A DNA stretch of 64,000 bases from Elmis aenea (GCA_947652605.1 OX393577.1:28089466-28153465), one strand, 5' to 3'. Positions 22,887-35,519 are shown, numbered from the stretch's first letter. Made by a program: numbers and translations. The notes: generated by a model from the letters alone, not told the origin.

Positions 22887-25800
22887 ATGTCCATCCAGAA
22901 TCTTCAGACATTTGGTGAGTAGATAATGGATAAAATTTATTTTGCATTGTATAACAAAATGGCGAAGTCTTATTTAAATTTTGCAAATTCATTTTTGTTT
23001 AAGTTTGATATCTGTTAATAGTTCAGTACATAAGATTATTTAATGACATTTGTTTGTAAACAGTAGTCTGTATTTTTACAATTTTTTTAGTGAATTTGTT
23101 TGAAGTTAGTTCGGTTTTAGTAAATTTTTAACGACATTTGTGGCTATACGTCATGTTTGACCTCGACCTGATTTTGTTTTTGTTTGTGATACATTTTAGA
23201 CCCCTTTGCTGATGCAAATAAGGGTGCGGACGACGATGTTCAGGACGGACTCGTTCATATAAGAATTCAACAACGAAATGGTCGCAAGACTTTAACTACT
23301 GTTCAAGGACTATCATCGGACTATGACCTAAAAAAAATTGTTCGAGCATGTAAAAAGGTAATTTATTAAAAAAATTGATCTGATAAACTAGTTTCACCTA
23401 CTTTTTTTTATTGAAATCGGTATAAAATATGCTTAGCGGCACATCTTAACATGCTAACTTAGATTTAACCTTTTTCATTATTTAGAATTTAGGCGATGTG
23501 TGAAAAATACGTTAGGACAGTGTTTACCAAAGTGCGGTACACACACCCGTGGCGGTACATAGCAGAATTTTTTATTTACCTTAGCATTTTTTAACCAGAA
23601 AGTTTCCCTTAAAAAAATATATTTTATATAAGTAAATCAATAGCATATACATTAACTATATTTGCGCTAGTGTAGCTAGATAAAGTGGTATTAATTAAAA
23701 CTACCCCTAACTAGTCTGATCTTCAGCTGAGAAGAGTACACTGGCAAGACTAAACCTTTAAAAGCGGGACGAGAGGGTGGTAAGTTTGGTAAACACTGCG
23801 TTAGGTTATCAGTATTCAGCTGTATAATGATCATAACCAAACGAGCTCACTGTTTAATGCACATTATCTATATATATAAAAGAGCTTGTTTGTTTGTTTG
23901 TTTGTTCGCTATAGAATCCTAGGTCCGTTAACTGATCGGGTCCAAATTTTGAACAGTTACTATTTTGGACCCAACAGATCAAACGTATAAAGGACGTCTG
24001 GGAACGAGCGCGCAGCACGAGTAGTCTGTGATTGATAATCTGGGAACGAGCGCGGAGCGCGAGTAGTCTGTGATTGATAAAAGAGAATTGTAATCACCCG
24101 TGCAACGCCGGGTCAATCAGCTAGTATACCGGGTGTAAATGAAGTGTGGTACAACCCCTTTTTTTTCTTTAGTTTTGATTTCAGATAAATGAAAATTTAG
24201 ACATATGGTATGTGCAAAAAACCGGGCTTTTTGAGCCGTTGCACACATTTGTTTCACTTCCGTTTTCGCCGGAAATGACCCCAACTTTGTTATTTTAAAT
24301 GGAACACCCTGTATATTTTTACATTTTTGGAAAGAGGAAGTGATTTTGGATACAAATGCACTATTTTCGTTAATTTTTATAACCTCAAAAAATTTTTTAA
24401 ACAAAATTTAGTTTTTTGTTAAGGGTGCCGTGACCTGCACATATTGATTTTTATTATCTCAACAATTGTCCAAAAAACGTTTTTGTAACTTTTAAATGAC
24501 ATTTTTAGGTTACTTTAATCGGCTTTGAAGGTTGTGGAATCGGTTTTTTGACAAAAAGTCAATTTTTTTAAATGGAACCATGCTGGTACTAGCGGTTATT
24601 TAAATGGAGCATCTTCTAACGAATCCATCAATACCAATAACTTGTATTTTTATTAAGAATCTACTTCAAATTATTGTGAAAATTTATTAAGAAATCCTGT
24701 TAATCGCAGTACACTGTGCATAACTAAAACAAAACAAATGATCGTTGTTTTATGTTTAACTACTATAGTCATTTAATTAAAAAGTCTAAAAATTTAGGTA
24801 ACCATTAGATTACTGCGATTAAAAGGATCTCTTAATAAATTTTCACAATAATTTGAAATTTTTGAAGTAGATTCTTAATAAAAATACAAGTTATTGGTAC
24901 CGATAGATTCGTTAGAAGATGCTTGATTTAAATAACCGTTTGTACCAGCATGGTTCCATTTAAAAAAATTGACTTTTTGTCAAAAAACTGATTCCGCAAC
25001 CTTCAAAGCCGATTAAAGTAACCTAAATATCGTTTAAAATTTACAAAAACGTTTTTTGGACAATTGTTGACACAATAAAAATCAATTTGTGCAGGTCACG
25101 GCACTCTTAATAAAAAACTAAATTTTGTTTGAAAAAAAATTTGAGGTTATAAAAATTAACGAAAATAGTGCATTTGTATCAAAAATCACTTCCTCTTTCC
25201 AAAAATATAACAAAGTTGGGGTCATTTCCGGCGAAACCGGAAGTGAAACAAATGTGTGAAACGGCTCAAAAAGCCCGGTTTTTTGCACATATCATATGTC
25301 TAAAATTTCATTTATTTAAAATCAAAACTAAAGAAAAGAAAGGGGGTGTACCACACTTCATTTACACCCGGTATAATAAATAAATAAAATCTGTATTCCT
25401 ATTAGGATGAGTTTCAAGTAAAATTCCTTGTTTTAAGTCTCTTTCTCATTAGTAAAGTTACTTGACTCCAGTTTATCTTCATATTTTGAGTTTACTGAAG
25501 CCAGTAGATATTTAAAATGGCATGTAAGCAGTTTGTGAATTTATATTGGAATATTTGTTATCTTCTATATACTACAGAACATCATAACTTTCATATATTT
25601 TAAGAAATTTACCAACTTCTCCACAATTCACTTATTCATTATTGACATTTCGATTTGACCTTTCATAAACGTCACTGAGTTATGTCAAGCGCAGGTCAAA
25701 TTTGTACATATATGTATAAAAAATTAAAAACCCATATTGCTAATACTTGCAAATTGCTTTTAACCCACGGAACGGTACAGATATACATCCTTTTTTATTG

Positions 25801-27977
25801 ATGTGGCTTTAGAACCATATACAGCTAGTATTAGACGTGAAAAGCGTGTGTAATGGTCACGTCATTTTTGACCGTTTAAAAATATGACGTTTGACGTTGA
25901 TGATCAATGATTTGTAAAAACTACAATAGACATATATAATATTCTGTTCTAAGGTTTGTAGTAATTCACCTCGGATTGTTAAACGCCGGTGTCTGCAGAC
26001 GTAATTTGCAAAAATTACTATTTGTAACATAAAATCGACAATTCTCATTCAGGTTTTGTTAATAATCTTAGTTTTACTTGATTTTCTCTTTTTGCTGCCT
26101 TAAATACATTTTGGAAAGAGAGAAATATATTTTCGTTTCACTCTGTAGGCTTCAGTCACCACTCATTGTGTAGGTAGGGAATGCATAATATAGGTATTTA
26201 TACATACAGGGTGTTCCAAATTCGATGGGATTGCATGGGTATCTCGCTTAATAGGCAAGATAGGGAAACGGTTAAGTTACCAAAAATTGGCAGTTTTTTG
26301 GGACATACTCAGAACCGTTTTCAAAAATATAATATCATTTCCGGTTTTTGAGATATTAAAGAAAAACTGTTTTTTTGTCATTTTTATAATGTGTCATATC
26401 TCCGTTATTGTTGTAAATATCAAAAAAGTTTATTAACAATATTTTTAGATAATTTTATGCTAAGTTTGATTAAATTAAAAAAAAATATTTTGCGCTCGCC
26501 GTTAAAAAGTTATGACATAAACTTACCTTTTTTTAAATGGAAGCTATAGTTGGCTATGACCTATTTAAATTCCTTATTTTTTTCTCATTCCAAATATATA
26601 AGGGTTGATGTATTTATTTTCAATAATACGCAAGTTACAAACGTTTTTAAATTTTTTTAAAGATGAAAAACAAAAAGTTGGCTGTGGAAACAAAAAAAAA
26701 ATCAAGAAAAGCAGAACATGATAGAATATATTTGACAACTGTTCTGAGTAGATCTCAAAAAAGAGCACATTTTTGGTAATTTAACCGTTTCTCTATGTTG
26801 CCTATTAAGCGAGATACCCATGCAATCCCATTGAATTTGGACCACCCTGTACATAAAATTGTATGATTAAAAGCAGTCGTACCATTTAAGTCGGCAGTGA
26901 ATGAAAAGTTGAAAGGCTCTCTATTCTACTTGAAACTTGAAAGTCGGCTTCAAGTCAACTAAATATCAGGTTTACATTGGTAAAGTGCTCTATTCAAGTA
27001 ACTTTACTAATAAGAACGAGGCTTTAAGGTCGGTTAAGTTAAGACGGTTAACAAATCATGCAAATTAATAACTTTTTTGTTGTTGTAAAGTTGAGGTTTT
27101 ACTTGACACTGTTTTTATATAGGCATCCATATAAAAATTGATATAGTGGTATAATATTACTGTCACCAATATTTTTATTTTATTTTATACCTTGCAATGT
27201 TACTTAAGAAATTTGAAAGTTAACAAAGTGCGATTTAATTTGACGTATAAGAAAAAGTTTAACGAAGCTGATTTTCGTTATATTTATAAAGTTTTTTTTT
27301 AAAATCATGTACATATGTGTGTATTATAAAGTCGATGATTTATTCCAAACCTTATACACTCATCTATGTCATATCTTTAACCAATTTAGAAAGGTTATAA
27401 TTTTTATGAAAGTACGCATAGTCTAAGAAGATTAATGACAAACCACATTTGTAGAATGACAAATCTTGAGAAATTTGCATTTGAAAAAAAAAAACTACAA
27501 CATTCAAAATGTACCTTTAAAAAATGTTATACATTACATATCATTGTAAAAATAATTGATATGTAAGAATTTTTGAATGCTGAAATCAAATGATGAATAA
27601 GACTTATCAGTGTTTTAAATTTATGATGTAATTTAACTATTTTAAATTGTCGTAATGTTTTTGGATTAGAAATTGTTCAAGCCAAACTAAACTAAAATAA
27701 ATGTTAATGAAATATTAAGAGGATACTGCGCATATAAATCTTAACAGTATAAACATAAATTGGTAGAATAAATTATAACAGTCTGCTCATTTAGTTTTTG
27801 CTAAATTTCTGATTCCTTTTTCTGTTTTAGGAGTTTGCTTGCAATGGAACAGTAATTGAGCATCCAGAATACGGAGAAGTGTTACAGCTGCAGGGTGATC
27901 AGCGTGAAAATATCTGCCAGTGGCTCACCAAAGCGGGCCTGGCTAAGCCGGACCAACTGAAGGTCCACGGCTTTTAA
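22887..27977 (+). CDS. eIF1: Translation initiation factor eIF1 (SUI1)
   Basis: Three exons, 22887-22914, 23200-23357 and 27831-27977, encode 110 residues, the usual eIF1 length. Exon 1 gives MSIQNLQTF; exon 2 gives DPFADANKG, then HIRIQQRNGRKTLTTVQGL; exon 3 gives the SUI1 core end (EFACNGTVIEHPEYGEVLQL, QGDQRENICQWL) and the terminal KVHGF. eIF1 binds the 40S subunit in the 43S/48S complex and enforces AUG selection by blocking premature Pi release and codon commitment. Insect eIF1 is highly conserved and this copy is intact. Junctions are GT-AG with phases 1 and 0. Intron 2 (4.47 kb) is filled with transposable elements. Poly(A) candidates are ATTAAA at 28182 and AATAAA at 28355. Confidence 0.97.
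23518..23798. mobile_element. hAT MITE in eIF1 intron 2
   Basis: CAGTGTTTACCAAAGTGCGG and the complement of AAGTTTGGTAAACACTG form the TIRs. The flanks CGTTAGGA (23510-23517) and CGTTAGGT (23799-23806) are a 7/8 match to an 8-bp duplication. Confidence 0.85.
23867..24124 (+). mobile_element. Short non-autonomous Helitron
   Basis: The 5' end TCTATATATATAAAAGAGCT follows an A. The 3' end has a hairpin ACCCGTGCAACGCCGGGT shortly before CTAG, followed by T. This matches Helitron features: 5'-TC, 3' stem-loop then CTRR, A/T insertion site and no duplication. Inside are two direct copies of TCTGGGAACGAGCGCG...AGTCTGTGATTGATAA. It is 258 bp and abuts the next foldback directly. Confidence 0.82.
24125..25375. 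mobile_element. Foldback element, 1.25 kb, in eIF1 intron 2
   Basis: TATACCGGGTGTAAATGAAG at the left and CTTCATTTACACCCGGTATA at the right form inverted repeats. Homology runs through almost the whole element (for example GTCACGGCACTC / GGGTGCCGTGACC near 25095 and 24423), with the centre of symmetry at about 24750. No transposase; ORFs at both ends are the same sequence read in opposite directions. Confidence 0.82.
25376..26204. other. eIF1 intron 2, AT-rich
   Basis: No exon. A patch at 25405-25480 (GTTTCAAGTAAAATTCC, AAAGTTACTTGACTCCAG) is roughly complementary to 26930-27010, hinting at an eroded larger inverted repeat around the next element. Confidence 0.35.
26205..26851. mobile_element. 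Foldback element, 647 bp (family shared with 59517)
   Basis: TACAGGGTGTTCCAAATTCG at the left and AATTTGGACCACCCTGTA at the right. Arms continue through GATGGGATTGCATGGGTATC and AAGATAGGGAAACGG. A second copy of the same family lies at 59517-60240. Non-coding. Confidence 0.85.
26852..27830. other. eIF1 intron 2, AT-rich
   Basis: No exon or element recognised up to the acceptor TTCTGTTTTAG at 27830. Confidence 0.45.
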
Positions 27978-28426
27978 TGCCCCACAAATACGATATTTAA
28001 TTCATCTCCACAATTTTAGTTGCTGCCAATCACACCTCAAATTCTTAGTTGTATAGGAAAATGTGCATTATTCCCAGATAATATGTACCTGGGGGCATTT
28101 GATATATTTAGAGAAATTGCTTCCACAATGTTTGTACAAGAATTATTTAATTACGTAATTTGCACATTTTTTGTATTGTCCATTAAAATTTTATAGCATT
28201 TTCTCATACAAAATTGCAGGTGATCTAAAACATTTTCTGCAATTTTGAAAACTCATTTTATATTGTGCCTTTCCATAACTTGTGTTTTTGGGAGTTTTAA
28301 AACTAACATTTTGTTCATCATGAAGTTGACCGTATTTAGTTGTAACTGGACTCAAATAAATAATTAACTTATCGTAATTTGTGTTTTGTTTTCTATTAAA
28401 TTTACTTAGCCACATAATATGTTATA
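27978..28426 (+). other. eIF1 3'UTR
   Basis: Follows the stop at 27975-27977. ATTAAA at 28182-28187 and AATAAA at 28355-28360 are candidate poly(A) signals. No other gene. Confidence 0.5.
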
Positions 28427-29290
28427 GTCCGTGTCTAGTCTAATGGCGAGCTATGGGGGTGCGCACTGTACACAATTAGAATTGAACACACCTGCTTACT
28501 TAGTTGTATTGGTATACACAGGGCCGTCGACAGGGTGTAACATTGAGGCAGCCTGTCTCAGGGTGCCGTAAGACTTGAAATGTGTTTATTGTTCACCTAC
28601 CGTTCCTGATAAGCATTGTGTCGGGTCATTTTACAACAACCTTTTACTGGTAAAAAGAGGAGAAATTTTAGTGTAAAAATTTGCGTTTAACCTTGCATGC
28701 ATTAGTAGAGTTTAGAGAGGAAATTTTCGTAGAATAGAAGCATCATTATGACATCTCGCTTTTGCACCACCGACGAACGACACTGGCTATTTCATGTATC
28801 AATGCGTAAACATGCTGCTTGTTTTAGACATTTGGTATGAACAGCAAATATAAAATAATAAGATTCATTTCAATGTTATTAAATTGCTCTTTTATCAATG
28901 TTTGAAATACTGTCAGTAAATCTTTTTTTTTTTAATTAAATAATTTATGCAAAAAAGTTTTAGTGTTTCTCTTGTAATAAAACCAAATAGTTTTTAGAAA
29001 TAATCTAATATTTTTGTTTTCTAATATACTAATACATCAGGGGCGACAGTAGCACAAAATTTACAGCTCTTTGGCCCTTTACCAAAGTATATTGACCATA
29101 TGAGGGGGGATTTTGACCACCCTGCCTTCGCCACAGGAGCGATATTCAGTTGTTTGCTTCAGGGTGCAATCTTGTCTGTCGACGGCCCTGGGTATACCCG
29201 CCAATGGTTTTAAGGTCCGTGGCCCATATTGTTGCGTCTACTGCATGTAAACACCCCCACCGCTCGCCATTCGACTTTACACAGACTATG
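28427..29290. mobile_element. TIR element interrupted by a hAT insertion
   Basis: The left end AGTCCGTGTCTAGTCTAATG (with GGCGAG following) pairs imperfectly with the complement of CATTCGACTTTACACAGACT at the right. Removing the nested hAT leaves an element of about 190 bp. TSD unclear. Confidence 0.55.
28519..29190. mobile_element. hAT element, 672 bp, nested
   Basis: CAGGGCCGTCGACAGGGTG and the complement of TTGTCTGTCGACGGCCCTG are the termini. The flanks GGTATACA and GGTATACC match at seven of eight positions. No transposase recognised. Confidence 0.85.
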
Positions 29291-30466
29291 TCTGTTACTG
29301 ACAAATAGACAAGATTCATAAAACTGATGCAGTATTTCTACAAGAGATCCTTCTTAAAAAAACTTAATGATTTTGAAGTAAACTTGTTTATATTTATTAA
29401 TTATAAAATATAAACGTTTGAAATAGGAATGAAATTTATTTCAAAAGATCAATATAGTTTGAATGCATGAAAACATAATTATGGACACGAAATATGCAAT
29501 AAGCAGAGTAATATTTAAGTGAGTTTACCAGATTTTTGAAAACCGAAAGCTGTAAATCATACATCACATAATGGGTTACAGATTTTAAAAAATAGAGTGG
29601 GGTGTTGGAGAAAAAATAATTTTTCTTGTAAACAAACCCATTTAATTAATTAATTTTATCTTCACACAATTTAAACCTCCGCAATAAATCAAAAATGCAT
29701 GTAAGTTTTATTTACAGTGGCCTCGGCTTCCGATTTCCAGATACATAAAATCATTTTAATAAATTTATCATTGCAAATATTATTTGTTGAAAAGAGTACA
29801 AGAAGTATACCACATAAGGAAAACAGTACCAGAGCAGTACACGTCAATCTTCTTCTTCTTCTTCTTAATCGCCAGTAAAAAATATCTCGTAGCACTACTG
29901 CATTGATGAAAGTAGGACACGCTTGGTCACTTTAGTTTAAGTTTACTACAGGAAAGCATGTTTGTTCGTTTATACTGGACGGTAACATTTTACATCAAAA
30001 TCTTTTATTTTATTTTTAGCATGTTGGTGTTTATTATGAGTAGGAGTGATTCATTCATAGGTAGGGGTTTAAATTCTCAAGATTTTTTAATTGTTTTAGT
30101 GAATTTCTGAATTAATTTAATGCTCACAATTGGTTTTAAATTGTATAAATAAAACACTAAACTGCAGTGGCGTAGGTAGGATGTTTCCATGGGGGGGAGC
30201 AGGGGCTGACCGTTAACTATGGGGGCCTTGGACTAACACTGTATGGAGACCTACCCATGTTTGGGTTAGTAGTGGCGACTCATTCGTCATTTTGTCGAAA
30301 AACTGCTTTTTTTCTTTTTTTAAATAGGAAAAATTATAGGCAGTAGATATCGAAGAACTTTTTATTTTCTTGGATGCACTTGGATATACAAACTTTGATA
30401 TACAGTTATAATGAAAAAAAAGTTTTGTATACATAACAAACAGAAATAAAAAATAAAATGTATTAA
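29291..30466. other. Intergenic DNA with a (TTC)n tract and a solo hAT-like end
   Basis: A (TTC)n microsatellite lies at 29848-29866. At 30174 CAGTGGCGTAGGTAGGATG has the form of a hAT terminus, with GGGGGGGAGCAGGGGCTGAC nearby; no matching partner end was found. The 156-codon minus ORF at 30213-30683 overlaps the next element and shows no domain. Confidence 0.45.
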
Positions 30467-31020
30467 GCCGGATCCACATCAATAAAAATGTATGCTGTAT
30501 TTTGTATTTCAAATTCAACAAAAATATTTGCGGCGCAAATTTAAATCTGGTTAAGTATTTTACCACGTAAATAGTTATCTTGTGTGTTGTACGGCCGAAT
30601 CCGCTTGTGCACGTTTGTTTATGCAGAGCGCAACAGTTTGTTGCTAGAGAGCCTGTTGTTATAAAATGGAGTGGAGTTTTCACTTTCTTTGTGCGATGTA
30701 ATTATGAACAATGCACATTTCTTTTTTAAAAAATGAGACATGATCAATCACCCAAACAAAGGTATTTACGTAGTAAAATGAAACAAAACTACAGATGCAC
30801 TCAGAATCAAGTCCACATTGACACGACTGTGCGCCACAAATCTCTTTGAAGTTGGCTAAAAACCGACAGCACGATGGATAGCGCGCGTTATTCGTCACAA
30901 AATTATTTGTGTGCATTTCTATGCGTCGCACAGTCCACACCAACAAAAATTTCGACGAACACGAGCAAATTTGTGTCAAATACAACGCACAACTCACATT
31001 TTTATTGATGTGGATCCAGC
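30467..31020. mobile_element. TTAA-flanked TIR element, 554 bp
   Basis: GCCGGATCCACATCAATAAA and the complement of TTTATTGATGTGGATCCAGC form TIRs of about 25 bp with one mismatch. TTAA lies at 30463-30466 and 31021-31024. TTAA duplications are typical of piggyBac, but the terminal bases are not the usual CCY, so the superfamily is an inference. No ORF with a transposase domain. Confidence 0.75.
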
Positions 31021-31024
31021 TTAA

Positions 31025-31517
31025 GGTATTACTTTTAGTAACAAACAAAAAAACAACAAATTCTCAGGTTAAGAACAAAGACCAAGAAAAAAAAAAATTA
31101 TTCTTAATAATAAGATAAATAAAACATTCTAGGAGTAATATAATGCAAGTATTTTTAATACACTTAAGACATTTAAAGAGTAACTCTTCTGCATTTTTGC
31201 GCTGCAAATTCTTTTATTTGATAATAACATTTGTAATTCTTTGGAAGCAGCACGGAGCAGTCCAATTCCATGTCTCAAACATTTTCTTATCTGAAAATTG
31301 AGAATGAAAACAATTTTTATGAACTTGATTTTTTTCTTCATCCAATCTTTATAAAGGATTTATTTAAAAAAATATTAGAAATGTAAAGATATGTTTAAGT
31401 TTGTGTTCTCGATCAGTGTTTAACTAAGTATGGATTATGTATCACTGGCAATGTCCAAAAATTTCTCAAGGGTTGTTTGTAGCCAATAATGTTACATTAA
31501 CAGTAAGGGTTCCGGTT
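31025..31517. other. AT-rich DNA, possibly 3' flank of the exon at 31518
   Basis: No feature recognised. On the minus strand it lies downstream of the candidate exon at 31518-31633. Confidence 0.3.
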
Positions 31518-31633
31518 CTAGTACATTTTGTCAATCAGTCTCTTCGTGTAATCTTGATGTGTGTGCTTACTGGACAAATCTAAAGTCTGCGATCCAAAAC
31601 CTAAGGCGGTGATGGTGATCCTCGAAGCTTGTG
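31518..31633 (-). CDS. Possible terminal exon of an unidentified gene
   Basis: On the minus strand an acceptor TTTAGTTTTTTAG precedes 38 codons ending in TAG. The predicted end reads QASRITITALGFGSQTLDLS, then SKHTHQDYTKRLIDKMY. Composition is less AT-rich than the flanks and looks protein-like, with a charged C-terminus. I do not recognise the family. No matching upstream exon was found between here and the GC-rich island at 37540, where a minus-strand ORF could be its first exon. It could equally be a fossil coding fragment. Confidence 0.35.
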
Positions 31634-32600
31634 CTAAAAAACTAAAAATTAGTACAATATTAACTTCACAGCATGGCACATACACATACAATATAATAAT
31701 AATAATAATCTTTATTTGTTCTGAATATCCCAAGAAAGGTGTAGAACTTGTCACAATAATAATTTACGTACATTACAATGATGAAGTTAACGATATTAAT
31801 ATGAAAAGTTAAGTTGCCAATTTATTTAGACAACAAAATGATTCTTGAATAGCATTTGCCAAGTTTCCAAATATGTGTATTTTTGAACAGGACAACGGCT
31901 TCATAATTGTATGTATGCATGCCTTTACACACATTTCAACTTAATAGCATGTAATGTTTTTTTTTTAATAAACAATATTTGCAAATATTTTATCAATTAG
32001 CTAATTTAGTAAACAAATGCAAACATTTATTGTTTAAAGCTTTTCATGATTTTTTCAAAGATTTACAGATATTTCTATATTTATCAAAACCATTAATAAC
32101 ATGTACAACAAACCTATAGCCAATTGTGTGCCGTTTAAACATAATGTAAGTTTGATCACAGATCAGTATCTTGGTAATTTCTTAACTGAAAAGGCTGAAA
32201 AGTTATAAAAATTACAAATTGAATGTTTTCACTAAAAGATATAATTTTTATTTGCTAATTACTTTCCAAGGGTATTTTGGTTGTGTAAAACAATTTTTTC
32301 AAGTATCTCCTCTTTCATTGATGTAAGTAGTAATATACTTTTAAAATTAAACAGCCAATTATGCCATAAGAAAGTTAACGTTGAAGAAACAAAAGCGGCA
32401 TGACACAGCAAACAGGGCCGGCGCTGGTAAGCGCAGGGCCCGACGCAAGGATAAACTGCCAGCCTCTAAAAAAAAAAAAAATTGAAAGAAGGCTTTTTTG
32501 TACAGAATGTTCACATAATGCGTAATTCCTTCATTACTAGTTTATTACCCAAAAATTGAAAACAATTGTTGGAGATTATCAGTTACATCACCTAAAATTA
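31634..32600. other. AT-rich DNA; hAT-like end at 32413
   Basis: Mostly featureless. ATAATAATAATAAT is a short microsatellite at about 31690. At 32413 CAGGGCCGGCGCTGG resembles a solo hAT terminus, without a located partner. Confidence 0.4.
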
Positions 32601-34260
32601 TTTTCAGCTATACCAAAAGTGTTTTGTTTTTAGTTTAAATACAACACCGTGTATATTTTTTCCTTTTTTGATTTTAAACTTAATTTTTTTGTACCTAAAA
32701 TCAATAGTTTTTGAATTATATATGTTATTTTTAAAATATTGACATATACACGAAAGTGTAAAAAAATAAAGGGCGTGCCATTAAAAAAATTACCTACACG
32801 TGATTAAAATTCAGCTAAATAGTTAATAGACCAAACGAAACAAACACCCTGTGTATAGTTTCAAAAGTTTAACTACTCAGAAGGCACCATAAGAGTGTGG
32901 TTGATTAAACTTCCAAAATATTTTACTCTGGCGTTGTATCGCTAAAAATATTAATATTTTGTTAAAGATCTGTATCCAGGGGCGCGCCGTGCCAGGGGTG
33001 CAACGGGTGCTTTGCACCCGGGCGCGGTCAATCAGGGGGCGCATGCAACGAGATAAAATTGTGCCTTTATTTGTCTTCATGCAAAAGTGAAAGGAATCCA
33101 AAGGAATGCTGGCGGGGTTTTTCTTAAAAATAATTTACTTCGATACGATACAAGCTGATGAACAAAAGGAATAGCACTTGCACTCAGGGTGACCAGGTGA
33201 ATTATTGCTTGAATCGCAAAAAAAAAGCGCGCTAAAGTAGCCAAAATCGCCAACAGAGGACGCCGATGTAGCCAAAATCGCCAAATCACATTCTTTATTT
33301 AGGTAGATAAAATTGGAACAGCAAAATTTTTGAAAACTTAAAAGGTTAAAAAAATATTAAAGCCAAAAAACAAAAACATAATTCACATAAATTCAACAAA
33401 ATCAAGTGTGAACATAACATACAGTGCTGCGCAAAAGTATGGAAACAGTATTATTGAAGATATTACAATAAAATTTTGTATCTGACATCTGACCGTTATA
33501 GTATGTTCCAGATTTAATGAAAAATCGCGATATCCCGGATAATATCAATTTTAGTTATAAAACAGGCTTATTGTTTTTGAGAACAATTAGATTGTTTACG
33601 AGACTAAGAAAATATAGGGTGTTGTATTTAAAGAAAAATGAGTTTCTATATGTTTTCACTATTTGGACCTAGCGTAAAAAGCGCCCTGTATAATATTTTA
33701 AAAATGTAAAAACGTATTAATTAATTTATTGTCAATAAATATAAATTTCATTCGTAGACTTATCGCCATCTAGCGGCAATTTATGTCGAAAAACTCCCGA
33801 TATTTTGATAGGCTTCTGAACTCCGAACATACGTTTACTACTACGTGGTGTAAAAGTAAAATGACAATGTCAATTTTCATTTATATACCGCTTGCGCTTG
33901 CGAAACGATTAACAATAACGTCTCTACTCTCTTTCGAATGTGGCCAATTGTACATTTTTTATCCGTGACATTACCAATGTGGATTTAGGGCGCCAGAAAT
34001 GAGTTCGCACCCCGGCGATTAAAACCAACAGCGCCACTGTCTGTATCCGCCAATATTTTCAAAAAAACTTAAATCGCATAAAAACTATTGATTTTAGATA
34101 CAAAAAGCTTTTCACATTTATGAAGGAGAATTAAATTCAGAATCTAAAAAGTGAAAAAGATACAGGGTGTTGTATTTAAAGTAAAAAAGTTGCATATCTA
34201 TGCGCTGAAACAAAACATGTGGTATAACTGAAAATAATTGTAGGTTTTGTAACTCACGAT
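32601..34260. mobile_element. Foldback element interrupted by a hAT insertion
   Basis: The left arm, about 32605-32720 (AAAATTATTTTCAGCTATAC; TTTAAATACAACACC; AAAATCAATAGTTTTTGAA), is complementary to about 34078-34245 (AAAACTATTGATTTTAG; GGGTGTTGTATTTAAAG; GGTATAACTGAAAATAATT). The complete hAT element at 32977-34039 separates the arms. Related AGGGTGTTGTATTTAAAG also appears at about 33618 inside the hAT. Confidence 0.65.
32977..34039. mobile_element. hAT element, 1063 bp, perfect 8-bp TSD
   Basis: The left terminus CAGGGGCGCGCCGTGCC and the right terminus AACAGCGCCACTG are flanked by TCTGTATC at 32969-32976 and 34040-34047. Inside are fragments shared with 60243 (TGCGCAAAAGTATGGAAACA, 33430) and with 49725 (ACTTATCGCCATCTAGCGGC, about 33758). 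No transposase coding. Confidence 0.85.
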
Positions 34261-35519
34261 TTTCAACAAATTATTATATTTTGCAAAATGTTAAAAAAAC
34301 AACAAATTTCACAAATTGGCTGTGATTTAAGAAAAGCAAAACAACAAAATTATGACCCAGCAAAAATACCAAAGAAATTACTGGGCAAGGTAATTTTAAA
34401 AAACTACGTATGTACAATTTAGAAAAAAAAAAACTATTTAAGCAAACAAAATGCATTTTACTATTAAACTGACGAAGATTGCAAAAGTGTAAACAATCTT
34501 ATATAAACATCCCAAAAGGATAGATCAAGAAAGTGATTAATTAGTAGGTATTTATTAGGAGTATATTTTTATTAACAAAACACGAGTGCTTTTTGTTAAT
34601 TGCCGTGCCGCGTCAAATTTAGCGATTTGGCAATGATATTTCATAAATAATCTATATTACCGGCATAGTCTATTTATTTAGTTAGTATTTTTCCATTAAA
34701 AAATAACTTTTTTCTGCAATCGTCACTAAACTAGCTCAATAAGTACCCAAAAGCGGCTGTAATAATCATTTTCACTGCCGATCGGCAGTAAAAAAGTAAA
34801 ATAGGCAGTAAAAAAGACTTTTTTACTGCCTAGGCAGTAAAAAGTAAAATGCGCTACGATCATTGGATGAATTTAGTAAAAGTGGGCGTGCTTTTGTTCA
34901 ATACATATTAATAATATTAAATGAGAATCTGACAGATGAAGTAAAACTTTATGTATTTACTTAAATTTTTCGCTATTTCTTTGACGATTGCAAAAAAATG
35001 TAATATGCACCTCGGCAGTAAAGTTCCTTTTTATCACTCGCGTGGTTATTTGCCTCGACTTCGTCTCGGCAAATTATATCCACACTCGTGATAAAATGTC
35101 GAACTTTACTGCCTTGGTACATAAGTAACTATTTTTAGACATACAAAATCACTAATTAAAAGATAATTAAATTATCGATAAGAAAATGTAAAAATATATA
35201 GGGTTCATTTAAAAAAATTTACATTTTGAGACTAACCGGGTATGAGAAACACCCTGTTTAGGTAACATTTTAAAACTTTAACCAGTCAGCAACCACTATG
35301 AACTGTTGTCAAATAGAATTTCAAAAGAATTCCTTTTGACATTGCTATGTTGATAAATATTAATTTTTAAGAGATCTATAACTGTCCATGTTTAAAAAAA
35401 AATTAAAAAACTCAAAAACGATACATTTTAGGCACAAAAAGCCGTAAAAGTTATTAAAAAATCTAAGTTCGATTATATAAAATAAAATATATAAAGTGTG
35501 TTCCATTTAGAAGAACTAA
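34261..35519. repeat. Repetitive AT-rich DNA with GGCAGTAAAAAAG units
   Basis: Short inverted and direct copies of GGCAGTAAAAA lie at about 34780-34850, with related CGGCAGTAAAG at about 35015 and ACTTTACTGCC at about 35105. Around 35035-35070, CTCGCGTGGTTATTTGCCTC and TCTCGGCAAAT form an interrupted palindrome. This looks like an eroded foldback element; its boundaries are unclear. Confidence 0.4.

Noticed and set aside
24117..25383. Two similar ORFs (minus 24117-24404, plus 25168-25383)
   Set aside because: They are the two arms of the same foldback read in opposite directions, not a gene family.
30213..30683. 156-codon minus ORF
   Set aside because: Overlaps the TTAA-flanked element edge, is low in complexity and shows no family pattern.
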